This document shows, in pieces, positions 19,546 to 28,573 of a DNA stretch of 64,000 nt. The notes under the pieces are model-generated. The model was not told where the DNA came from and searched no databases. It saw nothing but the letters and a program-made list of their open reading frames with translations. The DNA is taken from contig CAWEFK010000016.1 of NCBI GenBank assembly GCA_963808315.1, forward strand, positions 124,001 to 188,000, given 5' to 3'. Each line of letters begins with the position of its first letter. Within the stretch, counting starts at the first letter, position 1. The stretch is from Palsa-504 sp963808315. Lineage in GTDB: Bacteria; Actinomycetota; Actinomycetes; Streptosporangiales; Streptosporangiaceae. Made by a program: the position numbers and the translations under genes.

Positions 19546-20856
19546 TTACGGGTCACTGGCCAGAGCGGGCGGCTCGGGGGTGTCCGGCGAGGCGCTCTCA
19601 GGCGGCGGGGGGTCAGCGGGGCTGATCCGGGGCGGCGGGGGGTCAGCGGGGGTGATCCGGGGCGGCGGGGGGTCAGCGGGGGTGATCACAGGGGGCATCT
19701 CCGGCTGGCCGTTGTGCGCCATCATGGTCGACACGGCGGCGCGCATGGCCTTCAGGCCCGCACCCCGCGGGACCTTGAGGGACACGTAGGCGGCGGCGCC
19801 GGCCGGGATGGGCAGCCAGAAGTTAACCAGCCGCCAGCCCAGCACGCCGAGCGTCGCCACGCTACGGGTGACGCCGAAGCTGACCAGCAGCAACGGAGCG
19901 ACCGAATCGATCACGCCCAGGCCGGCCGGCGTGATGGGCAGCACGCCGGCCACGTTGGCGATGCCGTAGGCGGCGAACAGCTCCACCGGGTTGACGAACC
20001 GGCCGAAAGCGGCCACGAAGCACCACAGCGACGCGGCATCGAGCAGCCAGTTAAGCGCGGCCCAGGTCAGCGACCTGGCCATGGTGCGCCGGTCCCGGGC
20101 CAGCGCGGAGAAGGACGTACTGGCCTCGCGCAGGCCCTGCTCCAGGCGGTCACCGGTCAGGCCGGGAATCCGGTCGCCGATGACATGCAGGATGCGCGAG
20201 GCGCGTCCGATCTCGTGGGTGAGGCCGAAGGTCAGAGCCCCGATGGCCAGCAGCAGGACGGCGCCGATGATAGCCACGGTCACGTAGATCGGATGAAAGC
20301 CCGCCAGCGGTATGGAAACCACGAGCGAGAGCCACAGCAGCACGTTCAGCACCACGGTGGAGCCCAGGCCCTTGGTCGCCATCATCACCGCGGCGTCGTT
20401 TCCCTTGATGCCTTCCGCCGTGAACAGGCGGTAGCCGATCCCGGCGCTGCCGAGCGTCCCGGCCGGGATGACATGTGCGATCGCGGCGGCGGCCAGGTCG
20501 ATGCGGAACAGCCGGGACAAGCTAGGCCGAGGCGGATCGTCGGGGCCGGGCGGCGAGAGTACCGCCCTGGTTAGCAGGCCGTAGCAGAAAAGCGAGAGGC
20601 ATTCGGTGGCCACGCCGGCGATGAGCCAGCCGACGTTGACCCGTCCCAGCAGAGACAGGTCCTTGCTGGCCCCCACCAGTTCCGGCACGACCAGGTACTC
20701 AATGACCAGTGCCACGATGAACAGCACGATGCCGCGGCGCAAGGGCTTGACCAGGAACGGCAGCCAGTCACGCAAGCGCCGCCACCATCCTCGCCACCCT
20801 CGGCTCTCGTCGGTGCCGGCGCCAGGTCGGCCGGCCTTCGCCGGGTCAGTCCGCAT
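19546..20856 (-). CDS. UPF0104/lysylphosphatidylglycerol-synthase-like membrane protein
   Basis: 436 residues with about seven to eight hydrophobic helices. It matches the LPG_synthase_TM / UPF0104 family, the flippase-like domain of MprF relatives, without the soluble aminoacyltransferase domain. Conserved pieces are AHVIPAGTLGSAGIGYRL and AGVLPITPAGLGVIDS. Substrate unknown; lipid or lipid-linked sugar translocation is a family-based guess. The cytoplasmic tail has three near-identical 10-residue repeats of the type TPADPPPPRI, encoded by a 30-bp tandem repeat. The start is ATG 20856 with AAGAGG upstream. Confidence 0.8.
   Translation of the reverse strand: MRTDPAKAGRPGAGTDESRGWRGWWRRLRDWLPFLVKPLRRGIVLFIVALVIEYLVVPELVGASKDLSLLGRVNVGWLIAGVATECLSLFCYGLLTRAVLSPPGPDDPPRPSLSRLFRIDLAAAAIAHVIPAGTLGSAGIGYRLFTAEGIKGNDAAVMMATKGLGSTVVLNVLLWLSLVVSIPLAGFHPIYVTVAIIGAVLLLAIGALTFGLTHEIGRASRILHVIGDRIPGLTGDRLEQGLREASTSFSALARDRRTMARSLTWAALNWLLDAASLWCFVAAFGRFVNPVELFAAYGIANVAGVLPITPAGLGVIDSVAPLLLVSFGVTRSVATLGVLGWRLVNFWLPIPAGAAAYVSLKVPRGAGLKAMRAAVSTMMAHNGQPEMPPVITPADPPPPRITPADPPPPRISPADPPPPESASPDTPEPPALASDP
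19601..19690. repeat. 3 x 30-bp tandem repeat in the flippase-like gene tail
   Basis: Three adjoining 30-bp units begin at 19601, 19631 and 19661, each starting GGCGGCGGGGGGTCAGCGGG and differing at one to four positions. The unit length is exactly ten codons, so copy number can vary without breaking the frame. Confidence 0.9.
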
Positions 20857-20978
20857 AAAAGCCCTCTTACCCGGCTTGTCGGCAAGAACGCAGCCACACA
20901 CGTAACAGCTCGCCCGAGGGTTATCCTGCCCAGACAGGCAACCCCGGGAATCAACCGAGCATAGCGAAAGGGGCGGTC

Positions 20979-21847
20979 GTGGCGGACACGGCGCGTGCGG
21001 TTCACGGGTCCAGGGCGATGTGGACCCTGTTCGAGCCCATCCACGCGGTGACCTACTTCGCCCCCGAGGCGCGGTCGGCCTACGAGCAGGCTGGCTTGCG
21101 GGGATTCTGGCGGGGCTATTTCGCCGGGCGGACGGCTCCGCTTGGGCCGGCCGGCGCGGCGGTCGTCACCGCCTCGTTCTATAACTTCGCGCCGGCCTTC
21201 GTGGCCCGCGCCATTCCCGCGGTCTGGGAGCTGATCACGCCGGAACAGGCCCTACGGACTCGTACGGCGGGCGCGGTCGAAGCGCTCGGCGGCCTGCTCG
21301 GCGGGCGCGAACCAGAGGTGGCAGCGGCCGCCGACCTGCTCTGGCAGGCGGCCGGCGAGCTGGACTGCGCGGGCCGGGTGCTGGCCGCGGCCAACCTCGC
21401 GCTGGACCAGGGATCCTCGGCCCTGACCCGGCTCTGGCAGGCGGCCACCGTGCTGCGTGAGCACCGCGGTGACGGGCATTTCGCCGCCTTGACCGCGGCG
21501 GACATCGACGGCTGCGAGGCGGTGGCCCTGCGGTGCTCATGGACCTGCGGCGGGAGAGCCTGCAGCCGGTGCGAGGCTGGACCGACCAGGAGTGGGACGG
21601 CGCGCTCAGCAGGCTGGCCGACCGCGGCTGGGTCGGCGCGGACGGCGAACTGACCAGCGCCGGCCGGGACGCGCATGCGGCGGTCGAGGCCGCCACCGAC
21701 CGGGCGGCGGCGCGACCCTGGACTCGCCTGGGCCCCGAGGTCACCGCCGACGTCGTGAAGGTGCTCACTCCGCTCGCGCTGGCGTGCGCGAGCGTACTCC
21801 CGTACCCCAGCCCTGTGGGCGTGCCTGCCCCCGGCACCAGGGGCTGA
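20979..21847 (+). CDS. SCO6745-family protein
   Basis: An actinobacterial family named after S. coelicolor SCO6745, all-helical with an HTH-like C-terminal part. Function unknown. Conserved stretches are WTLFEPIHAVTYFAPEA, GFWRGYFAGRTAPLG and SFYNFAPAFVARAIP. A frame change near 21,535 is bridged by VLMDLRRESLQPVRGWTD, after which the C-terminal winged-helix-like part GALSRLADRGWV is intact. The start is GTG 20979, after GAAAGGGG. About 288 residues. It overlaps the 3' end of the convergent gene by about 80 bp. Confidence 0.75.
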
Positions 21848-22634
21848 GCCGCAGGCCGACCGGACGCGGCTGGCGTTGGGTGGCTGGCGTTAAGCGGAGG
21901 GACCGCAGGTCGGCCCGGCCGGTCGGCTCGAGCTCCAGCAGGTCATGCAGGCGAGCCCGGTCCAGGCCGCCCGCGTCGGGAAAGGTGAGCAGTCGCTCAC
22001 TCCAGGCCATCAGCGCACTGGTATCGGCCGGGAAGGCCAGCAGGCGCTGCCTGTCGCGCAGCGCGAGGACGAGATACCGTGCCGTCCGCTCGTCGGCCTC
22101 GTCCCTCCGCGCGGCCCGTAGCAGCAGGTCACACGCGGCGTCGAGATCGTCCGGGTCCGGTGCCTCCGCCTCCGGCCACGGGTCGCTGTAGCGGTCATAG
22201 CTGAGCCTGCCGACCGTCATCGCCAGGTCCGGCCAGGCCGGAGATTCGGCCGGCAGCCGGTAGAGCAGGGCGGCGTGCACCGCGATGGCCTCGTTGCGGT
22301 CGGCCCGGACGGCCGCGATCGCAGCCCGGTCCCGCTCGCCGATTCGTTCCGCCGCCAGAACCAGCCGCTGCACGAGCAGGATCCCGAGCAGTGCACGCGC
22401 CTCCGCGATCATCTCCGGGTAGCTAGGCTCATCGCCCCACCCGGCCACCCGGTGGCCGGGATAGCCGAACCGGCCGGCCCAATCACCCCAGTCACCGGGC
22501 CGCAGGCACGGGTAGTCGGCTCCATCGCCGCCGGCCGGAGCTCCGAGCACGGCGGCCAGGGCCGCGCGTGCGTGCTCGATCGCCTTATCCAGGTCTGGCC
22601 CGTTAAGTACCGGGTGATGAGCGGTGTCTGTCAT
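21765..22634 (-). CDS. unrecognised helical protein
   Basis: 289 residues, open without interruption from ATG 22634 (GGGAGGG upstream). It is helical and rich in Ala, Arg and acidic residues, with Trp/Tyr-rich patches such as LRPGDWGDWAGRFGY and GWGDEPSYPEM. The second half resembles loose helical repeats (ERTARYLVLALRDRQRLLA). I recognise no family. The final 30 residues, which overlap the convergent SCO6745 gene, look out of character and may follow an undetected frame change. A perfect hairpin lies just upstream. Confidence 0.6.
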   Translation of the reverse strand: MTDTAHHPVLNGPDLDKAIEHARAALAAVLGAPAGGDGADYPCLRPGDWGDWAGRFGYPGHRVAGWGDEPSYPEMIAEARALLGILLVQRLVLAAERIGERDRAAIAAVRADRNEAIAVHAALLYRLPAESPAWPDLAMTVGRLSYDRYSDPWPEAEAPDPDDLDAACDLLLRAARRDEADERTARYLVLALRDRQRLLAFPADTSALMAWSERLLTFPDAGGLDRARLHDLLELEPTGRADLRSLRLTPATQRQPRPVGLRLSPWCRGQARPQGWGTGVRSRTPARAE

Positions 22635-22656
22635 CCCGACCCTCCCTGCGGGTTGG

Positions 22657-22702
22657 CCAGGTGGCGGCCGGCTCCGTCAGGGCCATGGCGGCCGCCACCT
22701 GG
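22657..22702. promoter_or_regulatory. perfect 14-bp inverted repeat upstream of the 22634 gene
   Basis: CCAGGTGGCGGCCG (22657-22670) pairs with CGGCCGCCACCTGG (22689-22702) over an 18-nt loop. It starts 23 bp upstream of the minus-strand ATG at 22634, so it lies in the untranslated leader or at an operator. No T-tract follows on either strand. Confidence 0.5.
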
Positions 22703-23267
22703 AGTCCTTGACGTCACGGACGACCCGACCGTGACAAGGCGGGAGAAGATGTGACTGACTGGTGAGATCGGGCTCACCGCGACCAGCCGCGAGTCGCTAC
22801 GGGAATAGCGCAATCCGGTCGACGAAACCATAAGCCCCCCAAAGGCTAAGATTCGCAGTCGGTCATCGCTCGTCGGAGGCTATGTCAGCTTCGCCGATGC
22901 CGAACGAGCAGGAATGGCCGCAAGCAACCACACGCTGTGCCACTCCTACGTCGTCTTGATCCCTTCGACCCCTTCGACCCCTTTTGACCCTCCCGCCGAC
23001 CCGGACGGTAACCTGCGCAGTGATAAACCACGCGAGGCCTCGCTCCGGCCTGGCAGCTCCTCCCTCATCCGCTCCACGGCCCTCACGCTGGGGCGTTGTC
23101 CGTGCCTGAACGCGAGAGCCAAGAAGAGCTTAATGTAGCTAGATAAAGCATGTCCATCTATACAAGATTTACGTCGATAAAGTTTTGCTATCGGCTAGGG
23201 AGAGTTAGCAGGCAGAAGCGGCGCTGGACGTGCCGCGCGACGGCGGGTAACCGGAGCGCGGTCAGGT
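22703..23267. other. intergenic region with a short tandem repeat
   Basis: No gene recognised. A short tandem repeat of CCCTTCGA units occupies about 22,964-22,990. The stretch 23,130-23,210 is AT-rich. Small frames on both strands lack protein character. Confidence 0.4.
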
Positions 23268-24398
23268 TCAGGGGCGCGGCGGGCCGCCCGAGCGCCCGAT
23301 CAGGGCGGCGGCGGCGGACCCGAAGGCGGCGGCGGGCGAGTAGGCCGCGCACGCGGCCCGCCAGCGGTCGCGCAGCGGCTCGCTGATCTCCTCCGGCAGC
23401 GCGCCGGCGGTCGCGCCGCCGGCCAGCACCTCAAGCGGCCCGAGCACGTAGACCTCGGCCAGGGTGGGGAGGTCGGCGAACTCGGCCGCGGGACGGGTGC
23501 CACCGGGCAGCCGGGTGGCGCGCTCGACCAGGCCGGCGCCAAGCTGCCTGACCGCATGCCCCTCTCCGGCGCCGATGCACTCCACCGCGGCGAGTATCTC
23601 CACCGCCATCGCGTAGGACTCGGCGACCAGCAGGCCCGCGCCGAACTCCCCGGGGCTGGGCGCCAGCGGGCGACCCCGGGCCAGCGAGGCCAGGTGGTCC
23701 AGGTGCGCCCCCTCATGGATGCCGCGCCAGATCTGCTGCTCGATCGGGGTGGCGATGGACGGCACCTCGGCGATCACGGTGCCCGGGCCGGACAGCCCGG
23801 GCAGGCACATCCAGGTCCGCCTGGCCAGCCGGCGATTCACCGGCAGGCTCAGCGTGACGTGCGCGTCGCTGGGCGAGGGCCGGAAGCGGACACCCCAGGC
23901 CAGTTGCTGCGCGCTGATCAGCGGGCAGGGCGGATGGTGCGGGAGCGTGGTCGCGGTGTGCTCGAGCAGCTCACCGAACCACGAAAGCAGGCTCGCCGCT
24001 CGCCATACGATCTCGCGGACGCGGCGGACCGGTCCGCTGACGGGACGGGCGTCCGGATACCACGAAGGTACCGGGCCGGCGAATCGCCGCAGCCGGCGGA
24101 GCCGGTCGGCGTGCTGACCGCCCGAGTCGATGGGCAGGCCCCGGACGACCTCGTCCAGGCCGCTGAAGGAGGAGAGCTCGCCCGGGTTGGCGAGGCGGCC
24201 CGCGAAGCCGTCAAGGGCGAGGCAGCCGACGGCGACGTCGGCCCAGCCGCGGACGACCCACGCGTCGGCTTCCGCGCGACGGGCCGGCACGCGAGCCGCC
24301 GCCCGCGCCGCGGCCACTGCCCAGGCGCGGGCTACCGGTGCTGGGGCCTGCATCGGCCCGGGGGCCGGAGCACCCGGGCCGAGCACCTCACTACCCAT
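23268..24398 (-). CDS. unrecognised protein with an HExxH metal-binding motif
   Basis: 376 residues with no family recognised. The middle holds IHEGAHLDHLASL, a HExxH motif, followed about 35 residues later by VAESYAMAVEILAAVE, where an acidic third zinc ligand of a gluzincin could sit. The N-terminal ~50 residues are Ala/Pro/Arg-rich. The centre has a Trp-containing segment (IVWRAASLLSWFGELLEHTA) and beta-rich stretches such as DAHVTLSLPVNRRLARRTW. It has no signal peptide or membrane segment. It is divergent from the TetR-like/TPR gene at 24672, which may regulate it. A metallopeptidase role is inference from one motif. Confidence 0.6.
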   Translation of the reverse strand: MGSEVLGPGAPAPGPMQAPAPVARAWAVAAARAAARVPARRAEADAWVVRGWADVAVGCLALDGFAGRLANPGELSSFSGLDEVVRGLPIDSGGQHADRLRRLRRFAGPVPSWYPDARPVSGPVRRVREIVWRAASLLSWFGELLEHTATTLPHHPPCPLISAQQLAWGVRFRPSPSDAHVTLSLPVNRRLARRTWMCLPGLSGPGTVIAEVPSIATPIEQQIWRGIHEGAHLDHLASLARGRPLAPSPGEFGAGLLVAESYAMAVEILAAVECIGAGEGHAVRQLGAGLVERATRLPGGTRPAAEFADLPTLAEVYVLGPLEVLAGGATAGALPEEISEPLRDRWRAACAAYSPAAAFGSAAAALIGRSGGPPRP

Positions 24399-24671
24399 CC
24401 GGCATTGACATGGCTCCGATTCCAGCTGGGACAGGCCCTCCCTTAACGCTGGTATGCCTGCGCGAGCGGGCGCCCGCGAGCCAAAGTAATACCTGAACTA
24501 ACCCAAAAAAATCATATGGTCTTTACTCAGGAAAAGTACGGGCAGGCTAGGACCGATGGGTTCCGCCTATCATGATGATCTTGGTTCAGGGACAAGGACC
24601 AGGTCAGCCCGGAAAGCCAGCCCACAGAGCCAGAGAGCAAGCCCAGAGAGCCAGCCAGAGAGGAGGCCACG

Positions 24672-26876
24672 ATGGCAGCGCAGGAGGAGAGGCTCGCAGC
24701 CATCGCGGCGGCGGCCGCGGCCATACTTCGGCAGACGCCCTACCACGTCGTCCGGGCCGGCGACGTGGCCGCCGCGGTGGCATTGCCCGGGCAGACCGGG
24801 CGTTCGGCCGTGTGGCTGTACAACGAGGTCCACAACCGCCGGGTGCTGGTCGCGCTGGCCGCGGCGCACGCCTGGCGGGAGTTCGCCGGCCAGGCCAACT
24901 GGACGCTGCCCGGGCCCATCGAGTCGGTGGCCGCCGCCCGGTCCGCCGTCATCGCCGCGCTGGGCACGATCGTCGCGTTCCACCGGGCCGAGCACCAGCT
25001 GATGACCCAGGTCGGCTACGGAATCGGCGACATCTCCACCGTGGAAAAGCGGCAGCTCGCCGCGGGCACCGACCTCGTTCCGCCCACGTGGCCGGACAGC
25101 TCCTGGGGGCAGGTGGCGGCGGCGGCGTGGCACGGCCGGTGCGACGTCTTCTCCGGCTTCTTGCGCCCGGTGCTGCGCGTCTGCGCGGAATCGGTCACCT
25201 TCCTGGCTGAGCCGGTCGTCGCGGAGAGCGCCTCGCGGCTGTCCGATGTCACCTTCCGGACCTGCCTGGCCGATCATGAGGGGCCGGTCGAGCTCGTCGC
25301 GCGCGGGCTGGCGGCGCTGTGGTTCGAGCGTGACCTGACCCGGGTCGCGGGGACCTTGCCGCGAGACCTGGAAAGCGGCGAGACCGCGCTGGCCGCGGTG
25401 GCCAGGCGGCACACCGATCCCCGGGCCGAGGCGAACGCCAGCGCCGTGGTGGTGCGGGTGCTGCTTGAGGCGGGCACCATGCACGCACGGTGCGTCAAGG
25501 AGGCACGGCGGACGGTTTCGCTGTGGCAGGCCCTCACCGGCGGCCTGGACGACCGGGCCGGGCCGGCCCCCGACGCCGCCGGCCATGACCTACAGCGGCT
25601 CAGCGACGCCGCGAGCCATCTGGGGATGGCTGCGGCCAGGTACGGCGACCGGCGGTCGGCCGCCCAGGCGTGGGAACTGTCCCGCCAGGTCGCCGGGCAA
25701 CCCCTGGGCCATGACCGGTCAAGGATCGCGCGGGCGGACAACAACCTGGCCGCGCTGGCCGCCGAGACCGGTCGCGGCCCGCGGGCCGCGACCCTCATCG
25801 CTGACGTCCTGCACACCCGGCTGGGCCTGGCCGAACGCCAGCCGCAGGACCCGGCCGCCTGGCGCCGGCTGACCGTCACCCAACGCACCAGGACGGACAT
25901 CGCCCGGACCAACGGCAGCGTGACCGAGAGCGTCAGGCTGGCCGGCGAGCTGCTGGCGGACCGGCAGGCCAGGCTGGGCCACCTCGGCCACGCCGATACC
26001 GCCGAGGCCCGTGCCACCTTGGGCCAGGCCCTGCTGTCCGCGGGACATCCCGTCGTGGCCCGCCGGTACCTGGAAGAGGCCGCCGACACGCGTCGTGGCC
26101 GGTTCCTGCCCACCTCCTACCGCGTTCAGGAGGATCTCGTCTGGCTGGCCAAGGCGGCGCTGGTGCTCGAACGCCCCCGCGCCGCGCTTGAGCTGCTCGG
26201 CGACCAGGTGGCGGGAACCGACTGGTTCAGGGACCGGGTCTCCTTCCGGCTCGGCTTTACCGCCCGGCGCCTGCTCGCGCTGGCCCACGGCCAGCTGGGC
26301 CGGTCGCACGAGGCCATGGCCGCCCTGCTGGCCGACCGCGAGCAGCTCGCCGCCCGGCCCCTGGATCCCGGCCTGGACCCGCTGGCCGCGGACTTCGACC
26401 GCTCCCTCGGCGAGCTCGCGCTGCTACGGGGCGAGGCCGCGGGGGCCGCCGCCGCGCTGTCCCGGCTCGCGGCGGCCGAAGCCGACGCCGAGACGGGACC
26501 GCCGTTGCCCGCGCACGGCTGGACGCTCGTCCTGCTCAGCCGGGCGGCGGGCCGGCTCGGCGACGCCGGGCGGGCCGCCGAGTGCTTCCGTCTGGTCACC
26601 GGCCTGGCGGCGGCCGGGATCGATCCCGGCCACCCCGTGATTCTCACCGCCCGCTACGAGGAGGCGGTGCGCCATGCCGCGCTCGGCGAGACCAGCCAGG
26701 CGGCCGAGCTCCTCGCGCCCGTGCTCGACCGGACCCCGCTGGCGCACGGGCGGCCCGCGCTCGGTGAGGCCCATCCGCTGCTGGCCCGGGCCCGCACCCT
26801 GGCCGAACGTCTGGGCATCACCGTCCCCGACCCGATGACGGACCTCGACGAGGCCTCGCTTGACATCGACGCCTGA
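24672..26876 (+). CDS. TetR-like HTH fused to a TPR-like repeat domain
   Basis: 734 residues, uninterrupted. The first ~65 residues look like a TetR DNA-binding domain: EERLAAIAAAAAAILRQ, then VRAGDVAAAVALPGQTGRSA and VWLYNEVHNRRVLVALAAAH. The region around 290-730 consists of TPR-like helical pairs (LSDAASHLGMAAARYGDRRS, ADTAEARATLGQALLSAGHP). The start is ATG 24672 with GAGAGGAGGCC upstream. A TetR domain normally carries a ~120-residue ligand domain, so this large TPR extension is unusual. It may sense a partner protein. It is divergent from the HExxH gene. Confidence 0.7.
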   Translation: MAAQEERLAAIAAAAAAILRQTPYHVVRAGDVAAAVALPGQTGRSAVWLYNEVHNRRVLVALAAAHAWREFAGQANWTLPGPIESVAAARSAVIAALGTIVAFHRAEHQLMTQVGYGIGDISTVEKRQLAAGTDLVPPTWPDSSWGQVAAAAWHGRCDVFSGFLRPVLRVCAESVTFLAEPVVAESASRLSDVTFRTCLADHEGPVELVARGLAALWFERDLTRVAGTLPRDLESGETALAAVARRHTDPRAEANASAVVVRVLLEAGTMHARCVKEARRTVSLWQALTGGLDDRAGPAPDAAGHDLQRLSDAASHLGMAAARYGDRRSAAQAWELSRQVAGQPLGHDRSRIARADNNLAALAAETGRGPRAATLIADVLHTRLGLAERQPQDPAAWRRLTVTQRTRTDIARTNGSVTESVRLAGELLADRQARLGHLGHADTAEARATLGQALLSAGHPVVARRYLEEAADTRRGRFLPTSYRVQEDLVWLAKAALVLERPRAALELLGDQVAGTDWFRDRVSFRLGFTARRLLALAHGQLGRSHEAMAALLADREQLAARPLDPGLDPLAADFDRSLGELALLRGEAAGAAAALSRLAAAEADAETGPPLPAHGWTLVLLSRAAGRLGDAGRAAECFRLVTGLAAAGIDPGHPVILTARYEEAVRHAALGETSQAAELLAPVLDRTPLAHGRPALGEAHPLLARARTLAERLGITVPDPMTDLDEASLDIDA

Positions 26877-27273
26877 GGTACTCAGGCGGGGGCCGGCCCC
26901 GGGGGGCGGGGGCCCGCCCCGGGGTCGGATCACCCGCGCGCAGCGGCGCGGTGTGGTAGCGCCCCTCGTGCGCCAGCACAGGCCGCCGGTCGCCCCGCAG
27001 CTCGTCGTATTTCTCCTCGAGTTTGCGCCTGTCGTCCCACTGCCGGCGGAGCTGCCCCAGGTACTCGGGGTTCCCTTCGTAGGTACCGCGCCAGGTCTGC
27101 GGCATCTGCTCCCTCGACCGGCCGGGATCGGCGTGCCCGCCGAGCGTGATCCGCGACGGGATTATCCCGCTGGCCTGCCCGCAGACCGGGCAGTCCTGCC
27201 GCTCCCTGGCGGCGATCGGCGCCAGCTGCTCGAACAGGTGCCCGTCCGGGCAGCGGTAGTCGTAGAGGGGCAT
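26818..27273 (-). CDS. FmdB-like zinc-ribbon protein
   Basis: It opens MPLYDYRCPDGHLFEQ with a second knuckle QDCPVCGQASG, the CxxxH/CxxC zinc ribbon of the FmdB family of putative regulators. A charged helical tail follows (WDDRRKLEEKYDELRGDRRP). The start is ATG 27273, only 5 nt from the stop of the dehydrogenase gene on the same strand. The last ~40 residues overlap the convergent TPR gene and are low-complexity, so the real stop may be near 26,930 after a frame change. FmdB proteins often accompany catabolic enzymes of small organic acids and amides. Confidence 0.75.
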   Translation of the reverse strand: MPLYDYRCPDGHLFEQLAPIAARERQDCPVCGQASGIIPSRITLGGHADPGRSREQMPQTWRGTYEGNPEYLGQLRRQWDDRRKLEEKYDELRGDRRPVLAHEGRYHTAPLRAGDPTPGRAPAPRGRPPPEYLRRRCQARPRRGPSSGRGR

Positions 27274-27277
27274 CTGC

Positions 27278-28573
27278 TCACCAGTTCTGGATGGAGCGGG
27301 CGAAGATGCCGGCGATGTCGTCCTCACCCACCGGACGGGGGCAGGTGGCCAGCAGGCGCTGCTGCTTCATCGTGCCGGGCACCAGGTCGCCGATGTCGGC
27401 TTCGGTGTAGCCGACGGCGCCGATCCCGTTCGGGATCTCGATGTCCCGCATCAGGTCGATGACGGCGGCAGGAAGCTGCTCGCCCGGGTCGTTCAGCTTC
27501 TCGGAGTCCGGTGCGAGCAAGGCCGCGGCGCGCAGATGCCGTTCCGGCGCGCTGGGGAAGCTGAACCGGAAGGCCTCAGGCGCGGTCAGTGACACCGACA
27601 TCCCGTGCGGCACCATCGGCTCGTCCTGCGGGTAACCCGGCGGCCGGTAGTCCTTCACCATGCCCGCGATCGGGTAGGCGTTGGCGTGCGGGATGTGCAC
27701 GCCCGAGTTGCCGAACCCCATGCCGGCGAAGGTCGCCGCCAGCATCATGCTGCTGCGCGCGGCCAGGTCGGACCCGTCGCGGAAGGCGGTGCGGAACGAG
27801 GCGGCGAGCAGGGTGAGGGCCTTCTCGCACCACAGGTCGGACACCGGGTTGGACCCGCAGTAGGTGACCCGCTGCTCGGGCTGCTTGCGCTCGAACGTGG
27901 TGTACCAGCGCGCGGTGTAGGACTCCAGGGCGTGGCACACGATGTCCATGCCGGCCGAAGCGGTGACCTCCGGCGGCAAGGTGAGCGACACCAGCGGGTC
28001 GATCACCGCCAGGGTGGGACGCAACCGCCAGTGGCTGATGCCGGTCTTGACCCGCATGGACAGCACGTCGAGCACGCACATGGCCGTGCTCTCCGAGCCG
28101 GTCCCGGCCGTCGTGGGGACCGCGATCAGCGGCTTGAGCTGGCCTTTGGGCGCCCGGCCGCCGCCGATCGGTGCGTTGATGTAGTCCATCAACGTCCCCT
28201 CGTCGGTGGTCAGCAGGTTCACCGCCTTGGCGGTGTCGATGGACGAGCCGCCGCCCACCGCGACGAACCCGTCCCACGGGCCCTGCTGGCGGGCGTAGCC
28301 GGCCGCCTTGTCCATGCTGTCGTCCGTGGGCTCGACGTGACAGCCGTCGAAGATCTCCGAGGTGATCCCGCGGGCGGTCAGCGAGTCGGCGATGCGCGCC
28401 GGGATGCCGAGCTCGTTGATTTTAGGGTCGGTGAGGATCAGCACTCGCCTGGCCCCGAACTGGGCCATCTCGAAACCGATCTCGTCCACGGCCCCCGCGC
28501 CGAACTTCAGCGGCGGCGCGCCCCAGGTGAAGATGGTTTCCTCGGTCAGATCGACCCCGGATGCGGCGCTCAT
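27278..28573 (-). CDS. iron-containing alcohol dehydrogenase, hydroxyacid-oxoacid transhydrogenase type
   Basis: 431 residues. The N-terminus ETIFTWGAPPLKFGAGA matches the hydroxyacid-oxoacid transhydrogenase (ADHFE1-like) group. These enzymes oxidise 4-hydroxybutyrate to succinic semialdehyde while reducing 2-oxoglutarate. The nucleotide motif is VAVGGGSSIDTAKA, and the metal ligands are expected in AGMDIVCHALESY and in GVHIPHANAYPIAG, both present. The start ATG 28573 overlaps the upstream lactonase stop (ATGA). Substrate is inferred from the subgroup and the neighbouring lactonase. Confidence 0.85.
   Translation of the reverse strand: MSAASGVDLTEETIFTWGAPPLKFGAGAVDEIGFEMAQFGARRVLILTDPKINELGIPARIADSLTARGITSEIFDGCHVEPTDDSMDKAAGYARQQGPWDGFVAVGGGSSIDTAKAVNLLTTDEGTLMDYINAPIGGGRAPKGQLKPLIAVPTTAGTGSESTAMCVLDVLSMRVKTGISHWRLRPTLAVIDPLVSLTLPPEVTASAGMDIVCHALESYTARWYTTFERKQPEQRVTYCGSNPVSDLWCEKALTLLAASFRTAFRDGSDLAARSSMMLAATFAGMGFGNSGVHIPHANAYPIAGMVKDYRPPGYPQDEPMVPHGMSVSLTAPEAFRFSFPSAPERHLRAAALLAPDSEKLNDPGEQLPAAVIDLMRDIEIPNGIGAVGYTEADIGDLVPGTMKQQRLLATCPRPVGEDDIAGIFARSIQNW

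Noticed and set aside
22957..22990. Possible CRISPR-like short repeats
   Set aside because: Only a few CCCTTCGA units with no spacers and no cas genes.
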